Of a stretch of DNA of 64,000 bases, positions 46,610-57,631 are shown in pieces. The position numbers were made by a program, and so were the translations under genes. The notes beneath the pieces were generated by a model. That model ran no database searches. It saw nothing but the letters and a program-made list of their open reading frames with translations, and was not told the DNA's origin. This DNA is from Polyporus tsugae. Taxonomy: Eukaryota > Basidiomycota > Agaricomycetes > Polyporales > Polyporaceae. Numbering within the stretch: the first letter of the stretch is position 1; each line of letters starts with the position of its first letter. The stretch covers positions 1,240,001 to 1,304,000 of the forward strand of contig JAHRBS010000007.1 of assembly GCA_024305745.1 (NCBI GenBank). Direction: 5' to 3'.

Positions 46610-47578
46610 ATGTCGTCTCCCGCTTACGGATTTTTATACAACCCAAATCTGCCCGCCGAGGAGACAATCGTGGCCCACTGCTTAAGCGTCAACCTCCCCC
46701 GCGGAGCCACCATCGTCAATCCTTCTACTTCGTCCGTCATTGCCTGGATAAAATGTGGTCCCAACGTTACCATCGACGAGGCGCGCACGCAGGACTGGAC
46801 TGCGAAGGCCCTCCACGACGCTGGTGTCTCAGACGTACAGGTCCCTCGCGTGTTCCACGCATTCACAGCAGATTACTTCGGTACCTCAATTGGCTACATC
46901 GCGATGGAGCATATCGACGGTGTAGATTGCGACTCGAACGACGTCGAGCCAGTTGCTAAAGCTGTCCAGACGTTGATCAGCCTCCAAGCACCACCAACCG
47001 CGACACTAGGACACTTTGGCTGCGGCACAGAATCGATTGTGCACTCCTTCTTTCCCGAGTGGCTTCCCAATGCCATTTACAAGTCCGATCAGGACTTCTG
47101 TGATCATATTCGCAATGTAAGTGTTTGCCAACATCTCAAGGTGCTATGGCGAACTCAGAGCTATGTCAGATCTTCCAATACCTGCGCATAAATCATCAAG
47201 GAGAGTTGTCCAGCCACGATCGATTCCTCTGTCCTTCCGATTTCAACCCCGGAAATTTTAGAAAGCGTACGACGGAGGATGGTCAGTTGGTAGTGGTGGT
47301 GTTCGATTTCCGTGCGACGTGCTTCATGCCGCTCCCCTTCATCGAGGTTGCCATGAAGAAACCTCGGGACCACTTTTGCCAATCAGTTGTCAACAAGATC
47401 GCATATCCACAGTCGGACGATGGAACGGCTTTACTCTCCGCCTCTGGTTTGCTTGTTCAATATGGTTCAAAACCGGTCGGTAAGCATGACTTTTCAATTT
47501 TGTTCTCACCCTCGGACTGATTTTCGTCGCTCTTCAGCACTCCCATTAGGCGTCAGTTCCAAAACGAACAGCAAATAA
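46610..47578 (+). CDS. Second APH-like kinase-fold protein, about 288 aa, atypical catalytic loop
   Basis: Three exons: 46610-47116, 47161-47479 and 47538-47578. Start ATG 46610. The N-lobe has TQDWTAKALHDAG and GYIAMEHIDGVDC (hinge). The loop is C193-P-S-D196-F-N-P-G-N201: Asp and Asn are present but the His of HxD is Pro. The next motif is FDFRATCFMP in place of DFG. Exon 2 may start at 47161 or 47170; both keep frame (intron 44 or 53 nt). These features fit a basidiomycete APH-like branch with reduced kinase motifs. Substrate and role unknown. Confidence 0.65.
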
Positions 47579-47604
47579 CATGTTAGTGTACCCTACAACT
47601 TACC

Positions 47605-47997
47605 TTACACGAGTACCTTGGCAACATCATCAAGCCTGGCACCATCGTCACTACCGAGGCTCCGAATGGAAACGGCGCCGGGACCGCTGCTGTTGGAGTC
47701 GAAAGCTCGGTCGCTGCTGCGAGCATACTGTGCTTCGTCGGAGGGGACACTCGGGGTGTTCGTGAGGTTGAAACCGAACTGGATTTGTCCGGTGTGAACA
47801 CCCGGTCCTTTGACGAGGAAGCGCCAGATCCAATGATTCTTGATAAGGCCCTTAACCTCGGCGGTTTCGTCACTGAGCCCGGTACCAGCCATGGCGCCCA
47901 TGCTGAGGACATCGACGCTGATCAAGTCGTCGAGACTGATCACGTCGAGGATATGCTGAGGAACGTCACTAGAGGTACAGTCGCCTTGGAGAGACAT
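47605..47997 (-). CDS. Orphan ORF, 130 aa, no family recognised
   Basis: An open frame starts at ATG 47997 (MSLQGDCTSSDVPQHILDVI). The N-terminal half is hydrophobic/acidic (DLISVDVLSMGAMAGTG), followed by KNHWIWRFLVKGPGVHTGQIQFGFNL. No signal peptide, membrane helix or known motif is clear. It is tail to tail with the APH-like gene. The coding status rests only on length and protein-like composition. Confidence 0.35.
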   Translation of the reverse strand: MSLQGDCTSSDVPQHILDVISLDDLISVDVLSMGAMAGTGLSDETAEVKGLIKNHWIWRFLVKGPGVHTGQIQFGFNLTNTPSVPSDEAQYARSSDRAFDSNSSGPGAVSIRSLGSDDGARLDDVAKVLV

Positions 47998-49306
47998 CTA
48001 CGTGCAGCGATAGCGACGGGAGGGAAGGGAAGGTGGCACAGTTAGTATAGGATACGTTGTACAAGACGGCGAAGACTTACGATTTAAGCAAAAGAGATTG
48101 GTACGAGAACGATAAAAGGCTCTAAAGTGCAAGTGTTTGAGTGGAGAAACAAGTGGGATTGATTCTTCCAGAGAAATTATGTGGGTGGTTCTGGCCCGAC
48201 CTTCCGGATTAGGCACAGTCACGGTCACAGCTCGGGCTGCTGTCGTGGGCGCTGAGCACATCTCTCCACTACTCCCTCATGACTCGCGCTGTCTCCGCTG
48301 ACTGCAGGAGTCCATTGTACATCTGAGATTCAAGTTCAGGTCTCAGGCCGCAGGCGGTCACCGGCGGGCCTCCTTTCAAAGCTCGTTGCCATCCACCGGA
48401 TGTACGGTACAGTCATCGATCTGACAAAGTCCAGCGAGCACTTTGGAACATGGTGAAAGGCAGTTGGGGAAAGAAAACATAATGCCAGAGCATCTATCCC
48501 AGCAACTGGACGCGTTGTGGTGGCCGCTCCCGTCCCTGTTCGATTGAGAGGTACCTCCTTTGCATTCCCTGGTCATTCGCGGCATCACCCTCCTGATCCC
48601 ACCCCCCAGCACGCTCCGGCACTTCGACCTCATCCACTGCCACATTTCAAGTTCCAATGAAGATGGTGGTTGTGGACAGAAGCGGGGCGCTTATGCTACC
48701 CGATTTAGAAGAGAATGCATGCACTGCCACGCGCGAGCCCAGCGCTCAGCGCTCAATATTCAATGGCGGGAGGACTTCGGTTGCAACTTGCAGGGTCTCG
48801 CGCAGACCGGATACGGAATCGTTGCATGCAGGGAAGGCACGTCGTTAGCCGAAGATGTTCAAAAACAGGTGCTTGCGGGGACACACTGAGTATTTGGCTG
48901 ATGAGGTGGCAATTGGAAACGGGCAAGGATGCCCGAGCGGTCTGCATAGATCAAAGTGCTAAAGAGTAATTGGGGTGTACTTGTAATCAGCATATCTAGG
49001 GTAGGTACAGCGGAGGGACACATCCTATACTCGATACATGGCATATACAGAGCGGTATGAAACAAAGGGACAACGCCAGAGACAAGAGGAAAGTCGGCAG
49101 GAATTTCGGACGAGGAATAGAACCTTACGGATGCGAAGCGCGAGGAAGAGCGTCGGAGTAAGATGACTGCAGAGCTGGCGAGACGAGACGAGTAAGTCCC
49201 AAGACGAACTTAGGGTATTAGGTTACAGTAGAAGGAGGAAAGGAAACGCATTGTGGAGAACGGAGGTGCCAGGGGCGTAGCGAGTGCGCCACGGTGGAAT
49301 GAGCTT
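47998..49306. other. Intergenic apart from F-box fragment 2
   Basis: No other gene seen. The region leads to the 3' end of ABD1. Confidence 0.4.
48540..48760 (+). pseudogene. F-box/leucine-rich-repeat fragment 2
   Basis: A short stretch (SLVIRGITLLIPPPSTLRHFDLIHCHI) resembles the repeat region of the intact F-box gene (SLVLDDVPLPFLPPATLQHLDLTM). It then breaks frame into a second, partly readable frame (LMLPDLEENACT). A fossil. Confidence 0.5.
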
Positions 49307-52008
49307 TCAACGTTTCTCGAAGGCGAAACCAATGTAAATATCTGGAGACAGATTAGTTTTAGTTTATAGTGAATAGAGCTTTCGTGTGGAGAAACAAACG
49401 TACTCGCAGCCTCCCACTGGTCCTCGTCCATCTGGCTTTCGCCGTTCGAGTCAACAACGCGCATGCGCTGGAGCAACGGGGCGAACTCGGGCTGTTCGTG
49501 AAATTCTTCGAAGACCTGGTGGAACTCCTTCTTGTATACGGGGTGAAGCCCGTACTCCGAGGCAAGCCTGTCGGACAGAGTACAACCCAGTCAGTTAAGC
49601 TGTGCCGTGCATGACGCAATATGGCGGCGTACTGTACGAAGGTGTCCCATTGGACTACATACTCAGGTACGTCGTCTACGGCGTCCTGGAGGTAGAACCA
49701 GTACCGGTGGCCGAACATGGGACGGTTGTCGCGGTCCTCGAAGTGGATCTTGTACACACTGTTGCCGAAGGACAGGTCCTTGCTGTCCGGCGGAAGCGCA
49801 TCAAGCTGGTCCCTGCAAACAATGCAAATCAGTTCGCCGGATCCACGCTGCGCACTCGCGGAGGACGCACATTAGCATTTTCGCATCTGGTATTGTCCCG
49901 ATGAATATGCCTCCTGGCCGTAGCCAGGTACACACGTTATGCAGCATCGTGCGGGCCTTGTTCTCGTTTTCGAACGCATAATGCATACAGAACTGCATGG
50001 AGACAACATCGAATGGAGTCGAGAGGAGGTTCGGGGGCAGCGCCTCAGAGAGGACACGGGTATAGCAGTCGAGTGCGAAGAACGACGCTGTGAAGCGTGC
50101 GCCTTTAGACGAGGCGTGTCGCCCCTGCGCCTGTTCGATAGAGACCGCGGCGATGTCTGTAAAATCGACATCAACATTTGTGTTTTTTCTTCGCATTTGA
50201 AGGTTGACAGCAACGAGACGTACCCAGGCCGACCAGTTCGGCCACATTGGCTTTCGCCCACTTTGTCAGGTCACCGCCCTTCCCACACCCCATGTCGAGC
50301 ACGCGGCCGCGCATTCCTCTTCCTTTCCGCCCATTGGGTGATGTCGCAAAGGCCGGGTGCGCAAACTTGGTAATGAGGACGCTCTTGACCCAGTTGTTGA
50401 AGCTCTTCAGGCCTATAATCGGCGACTCCTGCCTCTGCGCCACACCTACGTCCGGTCGCGCGTTGTCTAACAATACCCGATGGTGGTGAGAACGTGTCAG
50501 ATGCGGCAAAACTCAACGTGACGTCAGGCGGAGCAGGCACAGGGACGGGACGTACAGTGCTCGACGACGACCGCGACGTCGCCGGACCGCCGCTTCTTCC
50601 GCGGGCTCTCCTCGGAGGTCTCTGGCGAGCGCTCGCGCTTGCCGAGCCCGTCACCGAGCAGGTTCTGGACGCGCTTCTGCTTGCGGAGGATCATCGTGCC
50701 CGCGCCGCCGGTGTAGTTTCTGTACCGCTCCATCTCCGCCGGCGAGAGCGGGACGAGGACGGACCCCGCGGGCGTGATCCTGCGCGGCGCATACGGGATC
50801 GCGCTGCGTCGTGGCTGGGACGGCGGCGGGGAGGGCGGCGGCATGGGTTTTGGAGGAAGACTGGAAGAAGGTGGAGGAAGAGAAGATGGTGGGAGCGGTT
50901 TCGAGGACACGCCGTTCCCTATGCCTTTCCTCTGTTGAGGAGGCGAAGGCTTCTGTATGAGCTGAGCCGTAGATGAGGTGCTCTGGGTAGGTGGCGGCGT
51001 GGTTAGAGGCGGCGCTGGCGATGCAGAGATAGGTGGAGGAGGGGGTGTGGGTGCGGCAGGAGTTGAGTGAAGACGCTTGCTCGGAGAAGCCGGGCGGGGC
51101 ACACGGTGGGGTGGTGGTGCCATGGAAGAGGAAGTGGAAGGGGGTGGAAGCGAAGAAGTAGAAACCACAGGGGACCTCGATGGCGCCTGTGCAGGGGGAG
51201 GCATGAATGCGGTGCTCGCGCTTGCACTCGAACTTGTACTGAAGGGCTGTCCTGAGACAGATGACCTCGAGGTAGGCCCGGCTCCTGAGCTGAATGGTAC
51301 CACAGGTGACGACCGGGACCCTGAGCTTGATGGAAACGCGAGTATTGAGGTGGTACTTGCCACGATGGGTGTCACACCACCAGGCAACGCGAGACCAAAC
51401 GGCTCACGTTCCCGTGTCGGCGGTCTGTCTGTTACGTCTGACGGCCCGTTCTGCGGTAACGAGAAGGATGACGAGGAGGGCGGGCGGGCATAAATGCCAC
51501 CTGAATGCGTGAAATAAGAAGACTCGCGCTCCCGTGGTGCGCCGATTGAGGTATCGGACATGGTGGCGGACGACCTTCTCCGTAGTGGAGTCGTGTGTGA
51601 GAGCTGTTCGTTGTCCGTGTTGTCGTCCGAGTCAGGGAGGAGAAGGTGCGACAGCGTCGCGGGTGCACGAGGGGTGGTAGGAGTGAACAAAGGCGTGTCC
51701 ATCGCCGGCGGGTCCGAGTTGAGGAGCATGGACAGATCGGTAGCACGGCGTGTGAGGGGGCTGACGAGGGCTGACCCAGGACTGGAGTCTGAGGAGAAGA
51801 TCTTTGCAGATCCAGGGGTGGTGGAGGTGACAATGGACATACCAGCTCTGCCGGTGGAGGACTGCGGTTGGTGGAATGAGCCGGACGGGAAGGACGGCTT
51901 GGGCTGGGCAGCGGTGTCGACATGCATGCGCGCGGATGAGGGGAGGGGAAGGGAGGAGGTTATGGGAGAGTTGAGGACGGCATCGCGGACAGGGTCGAAG
52001 GCCGGCAT
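49307..52008 (-). CDS. ABD1: mRNA cap guanine-N7 methyltransferase ABD1, 786 aa
   Basis: Six exons: 50556-52008, 50224-50466, 49871-50156, 49633-49812, 49404-49567 and 49307-49341, all GT-AG. The methyltransferase domain begins with EHYNARPDVG and has the SAM motif [12 protein letters not shown] (about residues 541-551). Later come [12 protein letters not shown] and [14 protein letters not shown]. The end [14 protein letters not shown] is typical. It adds the N7 methyl to the 5' guanosine cap in the nucleus. The first ~480 residues are a Pro/Ser-rich, likely disordered extension, much longer than in yeast Abd1. No lesion. Confidence 0.9.
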
Positions 52009-53134
52009 GGCATCCCAGCTCTCCGCACTCGCGACGACTTTTATCTTTCTGGCGTTCTAGCCGTTCCTCGGCTCGCTGTCCGTGTGCAATGGACGATCAG
52101 TGAGCGACTTGGGGCCGGAAGTTGTCGGTGCGCACGGTTCTGTGTTCCTCGACCGCGCGGGATTGACAGCACGGTCGTTTTAGTCGTCAATAGTGCGCAC
52201 CAAGACACTAGATATGGGCCGGAAGATGCTTTCCCGTGGGGTCTGTCACGCCGCTGAGGCTACCTGAGCGCAAGGGGGTCGTCGAGATACCAAAGGGGGG
52301 CGAGGAAGACGGGCGGGGGCGGGAGGAACAGTGGTGAGCAGAGAGAATGGCGCGAGAGGTGTGGAGGATGGCAGCAAAGGGTTGCAGGCGCGATCCCGCG
52401 GGCTGCAGCAACCTGCAGTCGCTCAGCAGCTCACTCAACTTCCGCCTCGCTGCCCCTCTCCCGCCCATCGCTGCTCACAGGCCCCATTCTTCTCCACTGA
52501 ACGCTGTCCGCTCGTCGCTGCATGCGTCGACGGCGAATCGTGTTGGCCACTTCCGCCTGACGACTTTATGTATGCCTCGCGCGTCAGGCACACCCCAGTT
52601 CTGATCACGATCGCCTCCCCCTCTCCCTTGAATCTGCCCTTGCTTGTCACTTGCGTACCCACTGAGACCGGCCACCGTGTCGTCTCGGCAGTCTCTATCG
52701 TCGTCCTGGACTCCTTCCCTCCCAGTCCCCCACAAATCCCTCGATTACCGGCTACCTCTCGAGTCAACGATCTGTGCAATCACCACATCCTCCAAGTCGA
52801 ATTGCACGCCCGTAGGCAACACACAACAGCCTGGAAACGGATGTTTGGATATGGTCGGCAAGGGTATACATCCTGTGCGTTGAACATCGTACACTTGCCG
52901 GGCAGAATTCAATACAACCAGATGAAACAGCACAGTATGTGTCCTATTACGCCCTAACAGACACATCGTACACCAGCATCCCCGACCAGCAGCAGCTGCA
53001 GCACATCACGTTGCAACTATTCACAAATAAACAGCCCAGTGCCTGCTGTTCTCCCGCCGCACTCACACTCCGATCATCATCGTATTCGTGGGCCAGCTCG
53101 GAGCGTCCGATCGCGGCGCGAGCATGGCCATAAC
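52009..53134. other. Intergenic, no gene seen
   Basis: Between ABD1's start and the 3' end of the FAR-17a/AIG1-like gene. Plus-strand frames (for example 52331-52957) lack protein signatures. Confidence 0.45.
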
Positions 53135-54324
53135 TCATATTGCTTGTCCGACACCCGAACTTGGTCGCTCTACCTCCTCCCAGTCTTCTTCTATCGCAGC
53201 TTGTTCTCCATTGGTGTTTGGGGATCCACGCGTACGGGACGTACGTCCTGACAGCCGCATGCGGACCCAGATGAGGGCACGGGCGAGAAGGAACGCGATG
53301 CACTCCGCAATGCCGATGCCGACGACGAAGACGGCCAGCTTTGCGTGTTCCTTCTTCGGATCCAAGAACGAGTAAGCTGTAGGGAGGAGAGGGGGGTGAA
53401 TTCACTGATCCACATACCACTCGGACGGCATGTGGTGTCCCTGCGCCACACAAGCAACGCCATCAAAGGGCCAAGAGAGAAAGGCAGGACGCACTGTAGA
53501 AGCCTTGTGTAGCATGGGTGATGTATGCGACGCCAAGGTAGCATGCGAGCACTATGACGCAGATAGGGAGGTGCCACCATGAATTGGGGCCGACGTTCGT
53601 TAGTGTGATTTCGAAGAGAGCGTATCCGGTGTTCATAGCATGTTCGGAGATGTTGAACCATGCTGGAAACATGACATTGAGGCGGTGTGCAAGGAGAAAG
53701 GGGGACGAGGACACGCACCTGACAGCGTCGTCGCAAATGTGTCCGAGTCTGCCAACAGTGCCCAGAATATGACGGTGACCACCATGGCTACATTCAATTC
53801 ATTTGAGCGGATCCGCGGCTGATAGGGTCGATCAAACGAAAGAGACTTACGATAGGTGGTCACGGTAGAGTACAGTAACTTGTGAAGGAATTGGAGAGGG
53901 CGGGGCCATCGTTGGAGGGGGTATCCTTGTCTCCGGTTCAATACATAGCAGAGTGTTTGGACACCTGCCGCGTACATATACGCGATCAAGCCAATATATG
54001 AAAGGTGGGTAAAGTATGAGAAGTATCTGGGTAATCCGTCAGCGTCTTAAGCTCGGTCCCGAACGCGGGCAGGGAAGGCGTCTGGAATGCAACTGTATGC
54101 GCGTGGACTTACGTTTGCGCGTCATCCTCCTTCACTGCTTCCTCGATCAGCTGGTAGAGCGCGACGAACAGGGCGTAGGTCGCGAGAGTGAGGCGGAGGC
54201 CCGCGAGGACGGCCGGGTGGAAGACAGGCGAGGTGACGAGGTCATGATTGGGATCAAAGGTGGTGGTGGATTGTGAATGGTAGGATCGGGGGATACCAAC
54301 TCCTTGGGCTCTCTTGTCTTCCAT
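53135..54324 (-). CDS. FAR-17a/AIG1-like multi-pass membrane protein, 288 aa
   Basis: Five exons: 54113-54324, 53851-54026, 53719-53787, 53495-53662 and 53135-53376; all introns GT-AG (86, 63, 56 and 118 nt). About six hydrophobic helices are visible, including PAVLAGLRLTLATYALFVAL, FTHLSYIGLIAYMYAAGVQ, VVTVIFWALLAD and LPICVIVLACYLGVAYITHA. Blocks such as RYPLQRWPRPLQFLH-like (GYPLQRWPRP) and LTNVGPNSWWHLP fit the basidiomycete FAR-17a/AIG1 group. In animals AIG1 hydrolyses fatty-acid esters of hydroxy fatty acids; activity here is unproven. The C-terminus (EEDWEEVERPSS) is acidic and probably cytosolic. Confidence 0.75.
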
Positions 54325-55369
54325 TAATTAGCGGTCGTGTGGGCGGGTACCTCTGCGTGCAGAGGAGTGTGCGGTCGAGGGTGGTCCGCGGCGAGGGAGG
54401 TGAAGAGGGCGAGGTGAGAGGGAAAGGAGGGTGAGAGCAAGGACAGAGAATTACAGGCTGGGGGTATAGGTATGGCGAGGGTAGCGTGGACAAGACGGGG
54501 TGACACTGACAGACAGACGGAGAGAGTGGCAGGAGAGCAAAGCAGAATGCAAACGGCAACGGATACCACAGACGCTCCCTCAACCGGCTGTGGCACTAAA
54601 CCGCCTCCGCCTCCGCCCCTCGCATCCCGCCATCATCTCCCTACTTACTGTACTCCGCCCCCGGCTTCGGTTGTTGATGGCAGCCATCCATAACATCTGC
54701 CACTCATCTCCACAGCTGCCGAAACCCATCGACTCCTCCTTCTACTTCTACTAGGTGGCCTCGGTGCCTGCGGATCCATTTGTAGTATGTTTTTCACCCA
54801 ATTTCGTTCTGGTGAAACCTGCTCTGATCAGTTGCCCTAATAGGGCTGTACGGCAGATCTGAGAGGGCGGCCAATGCTATCGCCAGCTGTAGGGTCGATC
54901 CGAATTGATCACTTATTTTCAATGGAATTCACAGTGCATGATAGACAACAGGTGGAATGAAGAAGAAAAGGACTCTGTACAAGCGAGAATTTAAGGACCC
55001 TGGCTGAAGGAAAGCTGGATTGAGGACTGACTGACACGGCGACTGTCTCCGTACGACCAAGCTGCCTTGGCCCTTCAGTGTTTCAGGTTGTTCAGCAAGA
55101 TCTGACTATAGAGTGCGCAAATTCAGGGATCCCGAAATTTAGGGGATATGAACGACGTTTCTCGCGGGGGCGCCTTGATCATCGGGCATCGAAAACCAAA
55201 TGCGTCAGTAATTGTGTGCCGTTTTGGTGTCAATCCGCGAGCAGACGGGACGAGGTCGTGGACACAGTACTTACGAGGTGGTTAGTAATGCATGTGTAGG
55301 TTCACCATCTTTTACCAGCTCCGACGTCGTGCGGGGTTGTTCTAGGCTTTGCATACGTCTCTCCAACGG
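54325..55369. other. Intergenic upstream of the membrane-protein gene
   Basis: No gene. C/T-rich on the minus strand near 54330-54700, consistent with a promoter. Confidence 0.45.
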
Positions 55370-55995
55370 CCCTTCGTCACCTCACCCTCGTCTTCCTGGC
55401 TCACGCAAATTCGCCCTTACCTGGGATCCTCGAAGGTACAGTAGGACTCATACAATTTGAACGGCGTGACTGCCAAGCTCAACTGGAAGCAGAGATATTG
55501 CTACGACTGGCGTCGTCGCCCTCAGTGCCGGAATTGCGCGTATATTCCCCACTTTCCTCCCGGACGAGTCACGACATGGCAGAGCACACTGGCGAACAGA
55601 CCGACTTGATCAAACGATGTATACGTGAGCTGGGGATCAACAAGGTACGGATGTTTCTCAATCTCCCAATGCCCGTCAACATGCTCCCTCCTGAGGTCCT
55701 CGGCCAAGTATTCGAGTACCTTCCACGCCCTGGACAGAAGGCGGGTTTGATACAGGTCACCCACGTTTGCAAAAGCTGGCCGTCAATTGCGACATGCTTT
55801 GAAGATTCACAACTTCGACGGCGTGCGGGAATTCTTGCAGACGCACAGAGTCCCCCGTCACCTTCGATCCCCACTGCTGGCCCCTTCGAGCTCCTGCTTT
55901 CGCAACCATGGGCTAGAACGGTGGGGCAGAAGAACCGAACCTTTACTTTACGGATATGCGTTGAGAGTAGTTCCTGGGGTTGCGTTGTTTCTTGA
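55370..55995 (+). pseudogene. F-box gene fragment 3
   Basis: An open frame (55498-55995) contains a good F-box: NMLPPEVLGQVFEYLPRPGQ followed by GLIQVTHVCKSWPSIAT, preceded by a helix (TDLIKRCIRELGINKVRMF). Then the sequence changes frame and the leucine-rich repeats are missing; an overlapping frame continues briefly (HALKIHNFDGVREFLQ). It shares its upstream sequence with fragment 1 at 45280. Probably a truncated F-box gene; a short product of ~145 residues could be made but would lack a substrate-binding part. Confidence 0.6.
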
Positions 55996-56184
55996 ACACG
56001 TTTGCATGCCACCGTTGAACTGTACAAATGGATTTGGCCATGACTTATTGAATTCATTGTGGAACTGGTTGACAAATCCAGATCCCTTGTGAAGTTCCTC
56101 TAGCTACACTGGTCTAACAATGATAGCACCGGGACGATGCAGAGTATCTACCATCTGCGACCGGGTGACTCCCAACGACACACC

Positions 56185-57333
56185 TTACAAGTCGAAGAGC
56201 CCCCTCAATATCTGTATCGTATCTGTGGGGCTCTTCACAGAGTGGCCAATGGTTCGAGAGTCCGAGTAGATCTCGTAGTCATTGCCACCCTTCCATGACA
56301 AATAGCGTAAACAACAAAGCCATGGGAAGGAGTCAAAAAGCCCTTGCCTTGTAGGTCTTGTCTCCGAAGAAGTGAATCTCCTCGAATTGCTCGTCGGCGA
56401 CGTGCTGTAGGCAGAAGGTCTTGTCCCATCCATTGGGGAAGACGTCAAAGGAGATCTGGCCGCCTATCGAGTATGTGAGGCCGTAGTCGGGGAACTTCTC
56501 CTTCAACGCGTTCACAAAGGCCGCGCGAACACCGTGTTGCTGGAAAGTGAGGTCAGGGTTCCATACTGTCCAGGGCGGAAGGAATGGAAACCACTTTGTC
56601 GTAAGCCTCAAACTCGTTGCGCTCTTGAACTCTACGTGAAGTCAGGACGGGATTAAGCTGCATGTGCATCGCAGATGGAGACTCACGTTGCGTTACGGCC
56701 GATGGGACTCACGTTGATCATTCCGTTACGGAACTCGATGAACGTGCCTCTGGAAAGTGCCGTGCGCTCAGCGCACAGATGTAGGAGCCGAGACGCCTTT
56801 TGGCGCCTGGACGTACCGCTTGATGGGGAGATCTATGTCGGCGAGGTAGTGCAGAATGAAATTGGCGAGGGTCTTGTAGCGGTCCTCCCCTATAAACTTG
56901 ATGAAGGACTGGGAAGGCAACTGCTGGCCGAGCTTGTACGCCGTTAAGCCGTTCTCGGCGAATGTAAAGTCAAACTCGTCGGTCACTACGCGAGCAAAGG
57001 AGAGAGTCGTCTCGTGAGAGGCGCATATGACGGTACGGACAGGCGACGCATGAGCAACGCACCTTTCGAGCCCGAGACGGTGAGTTGTTCTGAGATCTTG
57101 ACGAGGTCGGACCCGCCAACGACGCCGATCGCGACCTTCTTGCGCAATGCGCGGAGAAGTGTAATGATCTCTGGAGACACTGCCTGAAGAGATGGAGGGG
57201 TGACAATGACGGGTGGTAGCTACAGCGCATTGCAGGGGGACTGACTTACTTGACGAGCAGGGGTCAGGGTGCCGTCGACATCGAAGAGGACGAGTTTCTT
57301 GACCGGCCGGTCAGAAAAAGCGGCAGAGACCAT
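56185..57333 (-). CDS. SEC53: Phosphomannomutase, 256 aa
   Basis: Seven exons: 57250-57333, 57063-57183, 56817-56985, 56687-56749, 56595-56631, 56348-56539 and 56185-56289. HAD-type motif I is FDVDGTL with D18 and D20 (nucleophile and acid). [60 protein letters not shown] and [16 protein letters not shown] follow the eukaryotic PMM family at its usual length. It converts mannose-6-phosphate to mannose-1-phosphate for GDP-mannose and glycosylation. The last intron (56290-56347) uses a GC-AG border (AAG|GCAAGG), required to join DKTYK to GGNDYE. No lesion seen. Confidence 0.93.
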
Positions 57334-57631
57334 GGTACAGGTATCCAGAGAAGGGGTGGGGAGTTGGCGGACCCAGTGCGAGACAGACAGGGTCGTTGTG
57401 GACGGACGCAGGCAAGAGGGAGGTGGGTATGCCAAATGGCCGCAGCGCGTCCGAGTCGAGGATCAAGATCGCGTATAGATCTATAGCACCCACGCGACCG
57501 TGCGCGGCCAGGGACCGAGGGGGTACCTGACTACGCTCACCGTACATTATTAAATATTCCAGCCTCGACCTTACGCTTGACCGCTTCAACTCTCACCCCT
57601 GCCTTCTTCACCCGTGCGTACCCATCTACTC
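57334..57631. promoter_or_regulatory. Divergent promoter of phosphomannomutase and the F-box gene
   Basis: Start codons at 57333 (minus) and 57632 (plus) leave 298 bp. Confidence 0.5.
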
